NCBI RefSeq assembly: GCF_027409185.1
Contig: NC_084461.1
Location: 190,546,501 to 190,610,500 of the forward strand
Source of the DNA: Cynocephalus volans
Lineage: Eukaryota > Chordata > Mammalia > Dermoptera > Cynocephalidae
Length of the DNA: 64,000 nucleotides
Reading direction: 5' to 3'
Made by a program: the position numbers and the translations under genes
Part shown: positions 32,701 through 44,700 of the stretch, in pieces
Position numbering within the stretch: position 1 is the stretch's first letter
How the letters are laid out: each line of letters opens with the position of its first letter
Notes under the pieces: model-generated
The model's input: the letters and a program-made list of their open reading frames with translations, nothing else
What the model was told of the DNA's origin: nothing
The model's database searches: none

Positions 32701-35700
32701 GTTTTTAATATATTCATAAGATTGTGCAACCACTGTCACTATCTAATTCCAGAGCAATTTTATGACCCCAGAAAGAAACTCCATATCTGTTAGCGGTCAC
32801 TCCCCAGTGCCCCTCCCCCCAGCACCCACTAATCTTTCTGTATCCATGGATTTGCTTATTCTGAAGTTTCATATAAATGGAATCACACAATGTGCACCCT
32901 TTTGTGACTGGCTTCTTTCCCTTGGCGTGATGTTTTCAATATTTATCCGTGTTCTAGTATGTATGAGCACTTTATTACTTTTATAGCTGAATAGTACTGC
33001 ATTGTATGGATAGACCGCATTTTATTTATTCATTCAGCAGTGGTGGGCATTTGAGTTGTGTCCACTCCCTTACTTTTGTTAAACTAGTTTTACTACATGT
33101 GATGAATTCCTAAACAGCATATGATTTTGCTTTACTTGATTTTGAGCTTTATAAAAATGATCCTCAGACATTTAAGAAATCAGACAGTGTCAGTAGCGGG
33201 AGAGGCTGTGTCGTGAGGACTATCTCCCAGGATGTGGGTGGAGGTGTGAATTGGTGCACCCACTCTGGAAAATAATTTGGTATTAACTTGTAGAGTTGAA
33301 AACCCCACATGCACTTGGATCCAGCAGCCTTTTGGGCGTGTACCCTAGAGGTGACCCAGGGATGGTCATGAGGTGTTCAAAGCAGCTTCGAAGTGGGAGC
33401 ACTCAAAATGCCCTCAGTAGGTGAATGGGTACCGAGATTGAGGTCCGGTCACACTGTGGAGTACACCAGAGCTGGGAAAATGAGCAAGTGGCCCTAATGA
33501 ATCTGAGATGCATGATGATAAAGGAGAGAGCCCTATGCAGAGTGACACCCTTTGTAAACCTCACACTGCTTGTCTGGGCACCCAGTTGCAGTTTTAGATG
33601 GTCTCCCAGTGTTGCTTTTTGTTGCTTTGCCCCCCATGGATTTGTCACTTCACTTCCCCTGGGTAATGGAGATGCAAAGGATTACTCAAAGCCCATCTCT
33701 TCTGAGTAGTGAGAGACCCCGAAGTGGTTAATCTCCTGCTGGAACCCTCAAGCAAAAGGCATTCCTTCCTTGGGAAATTAACCCCAAATTGGGTTCTCTT
33801 CCTGCATTTATTTTCCAGACCAGGAAGTTACAGGAAGAAAACATAGGTGGGGTTATAGTTTAACAATATAGGCTGGTAACTTTCAGTGAGACAAGCCAGA
33901 TGACATTCCAGTAAGGCAATTAAGTGTTCCTAGCAACAAAAGCTTGATCTTAGCAAACATTCCTTCTCGCTCCATCAATTTTCCAGTATCTACACATATC
34001 AATCAGTAACCTGTCCGTCCTTGAGCCAGCAACCTTGCTGTGTCACAAATCTTTATCTTACACTAGAGACTTTATAGCCTGAGGAAAACTTCCAGTCCTC
34101 TGCAAGGTCAGTATTTGAAACTGCAAGGATTTGGAAAGCCAGGCCCTGTGAAGTACATTTGCTTCATAGTATATTCCACATCCCAGGACCCTTAATGTCC
34201 AGGGAAGTGGTCAGACACTGGGCCTGGCCAGGGCTCTTTTGGGTTCTTGATGGTGAATGGGGCATGATTCCATCTCTCAAGGGGCTCACGGCCTGCTGGG
34301 GACACTGAGGTGGGGCCATGTGGCTTACACATGAGGAATCCCAGGCCCATGTGCTGGACACTTTGCCTACATTATCTTGCTGAGTCGCACACCAGCCCCC
34401 TGAGGGGGGCAGGGCCACCTGAACAGATGAGGATGCTCAGGCCCAGTAGGGGGAAGTTACCCAGGATCAAACAGCCAGTCAGCAGGGGAGTCAGCATTCG
34501 AACCCAGCTCTGCCCAACCCAAGTCTTGCTCCTAACTGGTTTGCTCTGCTGCCTCCCCCTCTGGCCTGAGGGCTTCTGTGAATGGTGATTGTGTCTTGTC
34601 CCTGGCTGTGTCCCCTGAGCCCAGCCAAGAGCCTGGTATAGGACAGGCACTGGGGAAATGCCATGGAAGACATGGAAGGCTGCGTGGAGGAGGTGGTATC
34701 TTAGTGGGTCCTTGAGAGAGGAACTGATCTGGATGTGTTTCAGTGAGATGGCTTTGGAGCAGCAGGGATCCCTAAACCATCAATCCCGGGGTAGTGGGTG
34801 CTGCCATAATTTCCTCACTGACTCGTGTGGCTTGGGAATATTTGCAGTGGGGTGGGAGGTATGGCCGAAGTTCACCTTTGCCAGGTGAGGTCAGCACTTT
34901 GGGAAATTACAAATCCACATCTTTATTTGGGTTCAAATAAATCTTGGCTCTTTGATTCACTACCGGGTGGCCTTGGGAAAGATATTCACCTACCTGTGTC
35001 TTGGTTTCCTCAGCTGTAAAGTGGGGCTGGTGGTAATAGCACCTTCCTTAGAGAGGGGTGGTGAGGTTTGAACATGTCAGTTCACATGAAGAGTGCTCAG
35101 GAATATTAGCTATGGGCAACTGACCACTCCTCTGTAGAGCAGCAAGATGTCTCCTCCTGCTGGAATGTCAGTTGGGTGTTTTTGTTATTCTGGGCCAGGT
35201 CAGGCTGATCTTGGCTGGGCTCGATGGTGCTTCTGCAGTTAGCTGGTAGGTCAGCCAGGGTGTTCATGTATCTGGGGGCCACCTCTCTGTCAGCTAGGGA
35301 GACAGGGATACCTGGGCTACATGGTCTTTTATTCTCCAGCAGGCACACCCGGGCTCATTCCCGCGGTATCTGGGCAGGAAGTGCTGAAGCCTGTTGAGGC
35401 TTGGTTGACACTGGCACAGGGTTCTCTTGCCCAGGTGAGTCAGCTGGGATATTTGCTGTTTTGTTCACTGCTATGTCCTTAGTGCTTAGAACAGACATAA
35501 TAGCTGCTCCAAAAAACATCAGCTGACTGACTGGCAATACATGTGCAGAGGAGTCACAGAGGAGATGCGGGCTAGTCTAGACTTTGCATACGGAAGGCTT
35601 TCAGAGGAGGGGCTTCCAGAGGCATCAGGACCTGATGGGGGAAAGGAGCTGCAGAGGTGGCAAGGGCCTTCCAGGGAGAGGACCCAGCATGGGCAAAGGC

Positions 35701-38700
35701 CCAGAGGTGGCCTCACCAGGTACCCGTGCTCTTTGGAGACCTGGATGGGGAGCCAGTGGGGTCCTCGGGGACGAGAGCAGGCCAGTACCTGCCTCTGCCT
35801 CACCCAACTTGCCCACCCTGCAGCTCATCTACATGCACTGGATGAACACGGTGGTGAACTACTGCGGCCCCTTCGAGTATGAAGTCGGTTACTGTGAGAG
35901 GCTCAAGCACTTCCTGGAGGCCAACCTGGAGTGGATGCAGCAGGAGATGGAGTTGAACGAGGACTCCACATACTGGCACCAGGTAGGCCTGGCTGCTGTG
36001 CTCAGCGGGAGGGGCTAGGGTGGGGTGTGCTACAGAATATGCTCCTGCTGTGGCTGCCAGGCCTCCAGTGGGCTGACCACTCAGTCTCCTGCTGTTCTTG
36101 GCCAGCCCTTAGGGGTGGCCAGCTGCCACCCTGCCACCCTTCGTGTCCATCATTCTCTCCATCCCTCCTAGCTCGTCTGCCATTCACCTGTCTGTCCAGT
36201 CTCCACCTGTCTGTCCTTCCATCTGCCCACTTGATGGAGCTCCAGCCAGTTGTCCTAGCCTACCTGTCCAGCCCATTCTGCCTTCCTACTGTCAAAGAAT
36301 AACTAAAAATACATAGTTAATTACTAGCACACTATTTTACTTGCATACAAGGGTGGGTGCTTGATAGATTGATTACCTGGCATGCAGGTGACAGCAGTAT
36401 GAGAAGGAGGGAAAGGGGAAACTGAAAAACCTAGGAAGTTTGGGCACAGTGAATTTTGTTTTCCTTTCCTCGGGTGAGCTGCTGATTAGCCTGCAGCTAA
36501 CAGAGAGGCCCAGGCAGGGTGCTCTGCCTTTGGGCTGCAGGCTAGCTCATCAATGAAAAAGTTGGTTTATTTACAGGTTCCCTGAAGAAACCTCATGCGT
36601 TTAACTGAGAAGTACACATGAAAGGCCATCTCTGTCAGTGCCTGTTAGCACACCTACCTAGCTCAGGCCAGGTTTGCACCATTTCCCTCAGTATGATTTG
36701 TCACTGTCCACCTGCCTGTTCTAACCCTCACTAGATAGAACAGACTCTTCTACTCACTTACCCACCTATCCATCCATCAGTCCATCCATCTGTCCATCCG
36801 TCCATCCACTCACCCATGCATGCATCCATGTACACATGTGTTCATCCCTCTATCCATGCACCCATCCATCCATCCATTCATCCGTCCATCCATCCATCCA
36901 TGCACCCACCCACCACACCCACCCACTCCTCCATGCATCCATCCATCCAAGCATCCATCCATCCACCCACCCATCCATCCACCCACCCATCCACTAATCC
37001 ACCCATCCATTCATTTACCCATGTATCCATTCATCCACCCACCTACCTATGCATGCATCTATTCATTCAGCCATCCATCCACTCACCTATCCATGCACCT
37101 GTCCCTCCGTCCATCCATCCATCCTCCATGCATCCAGCTTCTCTGCTCACCCATCTACTCACCCTCAAGTCTGTCCATCTTTCACTGTCTTCCTCTGTTG
37201 TACGCATCTATCACCTACTTTCCCATCTTAGCCCAGTTGTCAGTTCTTTCATCCACTGACTGTGTTGATACACCCAATATAGTTTCCTCTCCTTTGCCTA
37301 CCTGTCTGTCCATTTACCCTTACAAACTTCCTCCCATCCACCTGCCCAGCCATGTGTCTGACCACCCCTTCTGCTCCATTTTGCCTGTCTTCCTCCTGGC
37401 CATCTAGACACTTATTGTATGTTCATTGGTTGTTCCATCACATCTGCTGTATCTTCTCATCTTAAATCTTGGTGGGGCTGCCCAGTGCTCTCGGGATGAA
37501 GCCCATGCTCCCCAGTGTGGCCTCAGCACCACCTCCACTCTCTCCCTCCCAGCTACATCCCCTCCTGACCTCCTTGCTCTCTCTGCTCCAGACTCCCTGG
37601 TCTCCTTCCAGTTTCTTGCACAAGATGAGTTACTTCCCGGGGCAGGGCTGTTGAACATGCTGGAAACTATGAGTGGAAACTATAGTGAGGTATTCAGAGT
37701 CTGTCCTTTGAACTGAACTCTGAGCTCCATGAAGACAAGGCAAGGACCACATCTGCTTTGTTCACTGATATATCCCCAGTGCTTAGCACAGTGTCTGGTA
37801 CGTAGTAGCTGTTTTATAAATAAAGGTTTCTCGAATATTTATAGATAAAAGTATGAATCCATCTTGTCCTGTCCATCCACTCCAAGCACCTGACTGGACA
37901 CCTGTTTCTCCCCGCCATCCATCTAGCCAATCGCTTCTCTCTCTGTCTTTCCTTCCACTTATCTTTGCAGCTACCCATTCATCTATCCGTCCTGCCTATC
38001 TGTCCACCCATCCATCCACCCATCCTTCTATTCGTCATCCATCCATCCATTCGTCCTTCCGTTTATCCATCCATCCATCCATCCACCCATCCATCCATCC
38101 ATTCATCCATTTACCCATCATCCACCCATCCATCCATCCATCTTGCAGATAAGTGCCCAGTGTGTGTCTAGCACAGGCCGAAGCCCTGTGAGGGACATGG
38201 TAATGGTACTCCATGGTTGCAGGATGTTGAGGCAAAACAATGACAATGAGAAGTAAGATGTATGAGACAGGTGCCCGAGGCAGCAACACAGCCCGTGACT
38301 AAACTCAGAATAGGGAACAGTCAGCAATGGGCCAGGCCAAGCTGGGAGGCTTCCAGGAGGAGGTCGCTTTTCAGCTGGGCTCTTAAGTGGGGGTGATTTG
38401 GGGTCCACATAAGACGAGGACATAGAGGTAATTCACTGAAAGCAGGAAGGTGCTTGGCACAGAGGGGTGGGTGGTGGTAAGAGGGAGTTAGGACTGGCTG
38501 GAGCCTAGAGGGTGCACTTGGGCCTTTCCTGCTGTGTCTGGACCCCCAGGCCAGAGCCCCTCCCCTTGAAGAAGAGGTATGAACCTAGGGGAGAGGCCTC
38601 ACCCTCCCTCTGCCCCTTGCCCTCTGCCCCCTCACCTAGGTGCGGCTGACCCTCCTGCAGCTGAAAGGCCTGGAGGACAGCTACGAAGGCCGTGTGTCCT

Positions 38701-41700
38701 TCCCAACTGGGAAGTTCACCATCAAGCCCTTGGGGTTCCTGTAAGTGCCACCCACAGAGTGGACAGGGTGGGGAAAAGGGCCATGCAACTCTTAGTCAGA
38801 TAGACATGGGTTCCAGTACCAGCTCTGCCACTTGCTGGTCATATGGCCTTGGACCAGTCAGCTCACCTCTCAGAGCCACAGCTTTCTCCTCTGTGAAATG
38901 GGTATGTAACAGTACCCATGGCAGGTGTGGTAAGCCTCTGGGTCCTGGCCCTCCTCAGCCTGTTGCAGATCTCTGGGGACCTGGAAGACCTAGAGCCAGC
39001 CCTGAATAAGACCAAGACCAAGCCTTCCCTGGGCTCAGGCTCCTGTTCCGCCCTCATCAAGCTGCTGCCTAACCAGCATGACATCTTAGTTGCCCACAAC
39101 ACCTGGAACAACTACCAGAACATGCTACGTATCATCAAGAAGTACAGTTTCCACTTCCAGGAAGGCCCCCATGGTAGGTGGATGGAGGTGGGTATACAGG
39201 AGGGGGGTGGTACTAGGAGGTGTGGGTCTTGGTGACCCTGCCCCCTCAACCCCATACATATCATGGTCACCATAGGACCATTCCAAGAGTTCATCTTGTT
39301 TTTAACATGTTTATTTCCTTTCAGCTTTTATTTTTACAAGGTGTAACAGTTAGCTATTGCTACATAACAAGTCACCCCCAAATTTAAAACACCAAAAGCT
39401 TTAAACACCACCATGTATATTTTGTTCCCGCATTTATGGGTTGGCCGGGTGGTTTTTTGTTCTGGGCCAGGCATGGCTGATCTTGGCTAGTCTCACTGAC
39501 GCATCTGCAGTCTGCCAGAGTGAGCTGGTTGACCTAGAATGGCCTCATTCACATGTCTGGGGTCAGCTGTCAGCCAGATGACAGGGATGCCTGAGCCACA
39601 TTGTCGTTTATCCCCAAGAGGTGAGCCCAAGCCTGTTCATGTGCAGTCCAGATTCAAGAGGTGGGGGGAAGATATCCCACCATTTCATGGCAGGAATTGT
39701 AAAATCACATTGCAGATGTCACATTGGAGAAGGGCCTTAAAAAAGAAAAAAACAGGGCTGGCCCATGGCTCACTTGGGAGAGCATGGTTCTGATAACACC
39801 AAGACCACAGGTTCGGATCCCTTTATAGGGATGGCTGGTTGGCTCTCTTCAGAGAGCGTGGTGCTGACAACGTCAAGTCAAGGGTTAAGATCCCCTTACT
39901 GGTCATCTTTTTTAAGAAAAAAACAAGTCACGTTGCAAATGGTGCAAATAAAGGCATGGGAAGGATTACAGCCATTTTTGCAAACAACCAGCTACACAAG
40001 GAATGCATGATACATTCTTCCTGTCCAGTGTGAGAACTTCATGGCTAAGGCCCACGTCCCCCATAGTGCTCCTGCTCCATCCCAGGCTGTGTCAATCCTG
40101 GAAATACCCTGCCAAATGTTTGCAGTCCCTCCTTCTTGGCCAAACTTAAAAGCTCAATGATGCCAGGAGGTGGTAAGAAGGTGGGGAAGTGTGCATAACA
40201 TCCTTGTTCACTGCTGATGGGAGGACAATTTGGCATGGGCCACCTTGAAGAGGAACCCAGGTGGCATCGAATGAAATTCAAAATCTGTCACTCCAGTGAT
40301 CCAGCAATTCTCGGACTCAGATCTGTCCCTAGAGAAACATTTTAATTTCTGCACAGGGAGTGTGTACAGGGACATCCACTGCAACAGAGGTTTGGAAACA
40401 ATGTAATGTAAATTAATTTAAATTTAAGTAAATAATATTCCCTAAGGATACACACATTTTATCTATCCATTCCTCAGCTGATGGACACTTGGGTTGTTTC
40501 TCCCTTTTGGCTTCTACACTAATCTCTATAATTTAAAGGAATTACTTAAGTAATAAATATTCAATGTAGAAAGTTAGAAAATATAGTAGATCACCAAGAA
40601 GGAATAAAATCACTTATAATCCACCCTGCCCTGTTACCCCCTCCGCGAAGAACACTGTTGATGTTGATTGTTTTCTCTTCCAGTTTCAGCTGTTAGTTCC
40701 GATTTTGCCATTTTATTCTTATTTATCTGTGGGTTATGGCTTCTTTGGCCTACCCCTGTGCAGATGCCCTCACCCCAACCCCAGCACCCCATGTCGCTGA
40801 AGCCCATCCCTTACAGGTGCAGGCCTGGCTGCATGTACTGCTCACCCACTCTTGTGCTAGAAGCTCCTTACCCTTGAGATCTCGTAAATGAAATCCTTAC
40901 AGCCACCCTGTGTGGGGGTGAGAGAGTGTTATTCCCATTTTGCAGATGAGGAAACTCAGGCTCAGACAGGCTAAGTAACTTGGCACAAGCCACACAGTGA
41001 ATGAAGAGCTGAGCCGGGATTCTACCCAGATCTCTTCCCTCCAGAGCTGGTGCTCTCTGACTTCTGGGTGTCACCTCTGGATTATTATCTTTTTTACAGT
41101 AAGTCTTTGCAATTAAAAAAAAAAAGTACCAGTAAACAAAATGTATATAAATAGATTTATAAAAATGTATATATTTACTATATATACATATGTTTTGCTA
41201 CCAGTTTTTTACACACAGACCCTTATACATGTTAAATGACCTCATTTCTAAGTGACAGAAAGGGCAGTGTGGGGACTTCCTCTGAGGCTTGCTTGCTCTC
41301 CACCTTGAGACCCAAGTCTGGTTGGGGAGGAGTGCAGGGGCCCCCATATGGGCACATTTGACCAGCTCTCCCGGCTCGCTCTTCCCCCACAGGGGACCCC
41401 CCCATTCCTGGCAACAAGGTGGTCTTCTCATCCTACCCTGGCACCATCTTCTCCGGTGATGACTTCTATATCCTGGGCAGTGGGCTGGTGAGTTGCCTTC
41501 TCGTATCACCTTCCTCCTGGGGAATTTCCTCACTCAGCTCCTCGGGGCCCACAGGATATATTGGTTCAGCCAGCTGTGACCAGGCTGCACCTGCTACCCT
41601 GGGGCCCAGACTCGTCATTCCTGTGCTGTGGGACCCCATGAGGGCTTGGTAAAATGCAGCTCTAAACCCTGCAGCTGGCCCCGGCCTCTGCATCATCAGC

Positions 41701-44700
41701 CACGTCCTCTGACATGGTTGTGGGGACTTTTGGAAACATCCTAGACCTCAGGGACGTCATTTTGTTTTTTTGTATTCAGGATAAACCATCCTCCCCCCAT
41801 GACCCTGTTCTCTCTCCTCCTGCCTTCCCTCTTGCTTTCCATATAATCTCTCTAACCCAGCCAGGTTGTCTGAATAGATGTTGTTTACAGTGTGTTGTTT
41901 TTATGGTTTAGAAATGTGTTCTTGGCACCCCTAGCCAAGGCAGCGAGCCCCTCGATTGCCAGGGCAACGCTGCAGAGCAGAAAAAACATCTCTTTAAAAA
42001 ACACCCTCAATGCAGAGGACGCCAGTTCCCTGCAGGATGGGAGGGGACAGACTCTTCTGCTTATCTTTTCTATTACTTTTTCTGAGTGTGGAAAGAGGCA
42101 GGAGAGGGCCAGGTGATGGGGGAGGGGAGGGACAGCTGAACTGGTTTCATCTAGTACACGGAAAGGGTCAGGGCAGGAATCTTCCCTTCCATGGGGGTCC
42201 TTCATTGTTTTTGTGCCACAGACCCCTTCGTCAGTCTGGGAGGCTGGTGACCCCCTTTTCAGAATGTTTCTAAATGCATACACCAAACTAAATAGGGTTA
42301 TAAAGGAAAGCAGTTATATTGAAATATGATTGTTAAAATATTATATAAGTAAACTTTTAATATATATGTGCTGCTTTATTAACACATTAAATAAGAAGAT
42401 CTAGCAGTGGGTGTGATAACTACCATAATTTAAAAGCAGCAAAGAGCATAAAAGGTATTTTGAGACATGTGCAGCCCTGTGATATGGTGGAAAACATCTG
42501 TGATTTCTGTCAGTGACAGTCTCAGGTACTGCTGCTGCACCACAGCCTCATGCCTGTGTTAACAGTGGAAGGAAATGCTAAATTTCAGTTTGATGTTAGT
42601 GAAAGTAAGTATGTATCCAAGTACATAGACATAAGTTTATAGACTCCTGGAGTCCTCTTCGTGGTTAAGGACCCCTGTGCCTTAGCGGGAGAAAGCTGCC
42701 CTGAAGGCTTTTTGAGGCCGTGCTGGTCTGATCCTGGCAATGGCTTCTGACACTAAGAGAAACTTTGAAGTACAACAAAGGTACAAAGTCCCAGGAGTGG
42801 AAGGAGCTGTTCCTACATGGACATCATTATTGAAAGGCTTCCTTTATAGATGTCCTCTTTTAAAAAAAAAACACAAAGGCTGGCTGGTTAGCTCACTTGG
42901 TTAGAGCTCAGCCTTATGACCCCAAGGTCATGGCTTCAGATCCCATGCCGGCCAGTGGCAAAAAAAAAAAAAAAAATCACATTTATGGATACTGCTATCT
43001 TTAAGCTGTTTTGGGCTTCCTTGCATAAAAAAGGAAGAATCATGCAAACATCCTGCTGCCATGCATGGGAACAAGCACTGGTTTAAGAGTCAAAAGTTTG
43101 GGATAGAATTGTGGCCCTTCCATTTACCAGCCATGACCTTTGGCAATTCTCTTAGCTGCTTCTCGCCTCAGTTTACCTGTCAGTAAGAAGGGGACATCAG
43201 TACTTGTGCTGTGTTGTTCCCAGGAGGGCTACAAGAGCTAATTGAGATCATGGTTATGCAAACTCTTCCTAAAGTAGGAAACCCTAACTGGCTATGAGGG
43301 TGGTTGACATTGTTATTTTAAGCTAATGGTGCCTAGAACACATCTTTTTAAAATTAGAACAGTAATTCTCAGTCAGGTGTAGGGGGGTAGTCTGCATCCC
43401 TAAACGAATGTCTTGGTATTTCTGAGGCAAAGAGACTCACAGTATAGGGTATTTTATATTTAGAACCCCCCATATTCCTAATATGCACTGTCAAAAATCA
43501 AGTTTGACAAAATTGCCTTGGCTGTTGACATGAGTTTTGTTTTGTTTTTAACTAACAAGAACAGGACTTTATGAAATATGCAGAAGACAGGTGGGGGTTG
43601 CAGGAGGAAATGGAGAAGGGGGAGGGGTGGCTGTGGGCAGCAGTGGGCCTCCTGCCTACTCCAAGACTGGAAGGAGACAGGCTGAGGGCCTCCCTCTCCT
43701 GCTTCAAGGCCCCCCGGGCCTCAGACTGCTGGGTCTGCCGGGCCACTCAGCTGTCCCTGCAAAACTGCAGGCAAGGGGTTGGGAATGCGATGCTGTCTCT
43801 GTGGGCAAAGAGTGACCGACCTGGTGAGGGAGTCAGTCCATAGCAGCAGCACTTCGGGCTCCCTCAGGGGCTGTTCCCCCTAGCAAAGCTGGATGCATGA
43901 CCCGCATCCCCCTCCCCACAACGTACCTCCAAGGAACTGGTGAGGAACGTGTACCTACTGTGAGAAACACCCTCACCTGTCCAAGGCCAAAGGATGGACA
44001 CGGAGACTTTAATTACGGCCTTGCAAGGTTCGGGTATCTGACAGGCAGGTACATGGAAAAGGGCTGTAACAAGCAATTTATTTCCTAGTTTGCAAGTCCC
44101 TGCCCCCGCCTTGTCATTGGCTGAGAGTACTATGGGGTTCACAGTCTTCATGGATGAGGTCTAAAAGTACCCCAATTTACTACCCCCTTGTAGGAAATTT
44201 CTTTGTCTGAGGGCTCAGGACAAGCCCGCTTAAAAGGTCCACTGAAACCTTGTGAAAGGTGAAAGACTAGGGAATGAAGAGGGCAATAAAGGGCTCAATA
44301 AAGGGCTAGTAACTCATTACCATCTTAAGGACAACTTTACCCATTTGAAGTAAATAACAAAGGGCTGGTATCTCATTACCATCTGAAGGACAACTTTATC
44401 TATTCAGTGACACCCACCCCCCAGGAATGGGCTGGACCAGTCAGACAACTTTTGGGCTGGGCCTGAATTATTTCTGAAAATGAATCACTTAGATTATTTT
44501 CTTACACCTACCCCAGGATGTGAGTTTTAAAAAAAACCATTAAAGTACTCAAGTTCTGGGCTGTGATGGGCATCAAGTACCACCACTTGGTGGCAGCATA
44601 CCTGGTTGGTAAGTCAGTGCCCTGTTGGCTGTCACACAGGTGACGCTGGAGACCACCATTGGCAACAATAATCCGGCCCTGTGGAAGTACGTGCAACCCA

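Larger units (their letters stand above)
35983..38639 (+). other. PLBD2 intron 3
   Basis: Holds two large (TCCA)n arrays (36755-37130 and 37975-38145), L2 text at 37470-37850 and antisense L2 at 38150-38500. No exon seen. Frames up to 195 codons across the first array are repeat artefacts. Confidence 0.7.
41488..44639 (+). other. PLBD2 intron 6
   Basis: Contains an unclassified old repeat at about 42190-42690, a monomer SINE at 42876, a MIR at 43085-43310, and an LTR-like stretch at 43860-44500 with a local duplication (44280-44405). No exon seen. Confidence 0.55.

Noticed and set aside
36816-37407. Open frames of 147 and 195 codons rich in His, Pro, Ser and Ile
   Set aside because: They translate the (TCCA)n microsatellite, in several frames at once. 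No homology or exon signals support a gene.
36755-38145. CRISPR-like regular repeats
   Set aside because: The repeats are a simple tetranucleotide without unique spacers, in a mammalian intron.
41885-42286. A 133-codon minus-strand frame in PLBD2 intron 6
   Set aside because: It overlaps an old interspersed repeat, has no recognisable domain and is antisense in an intron.
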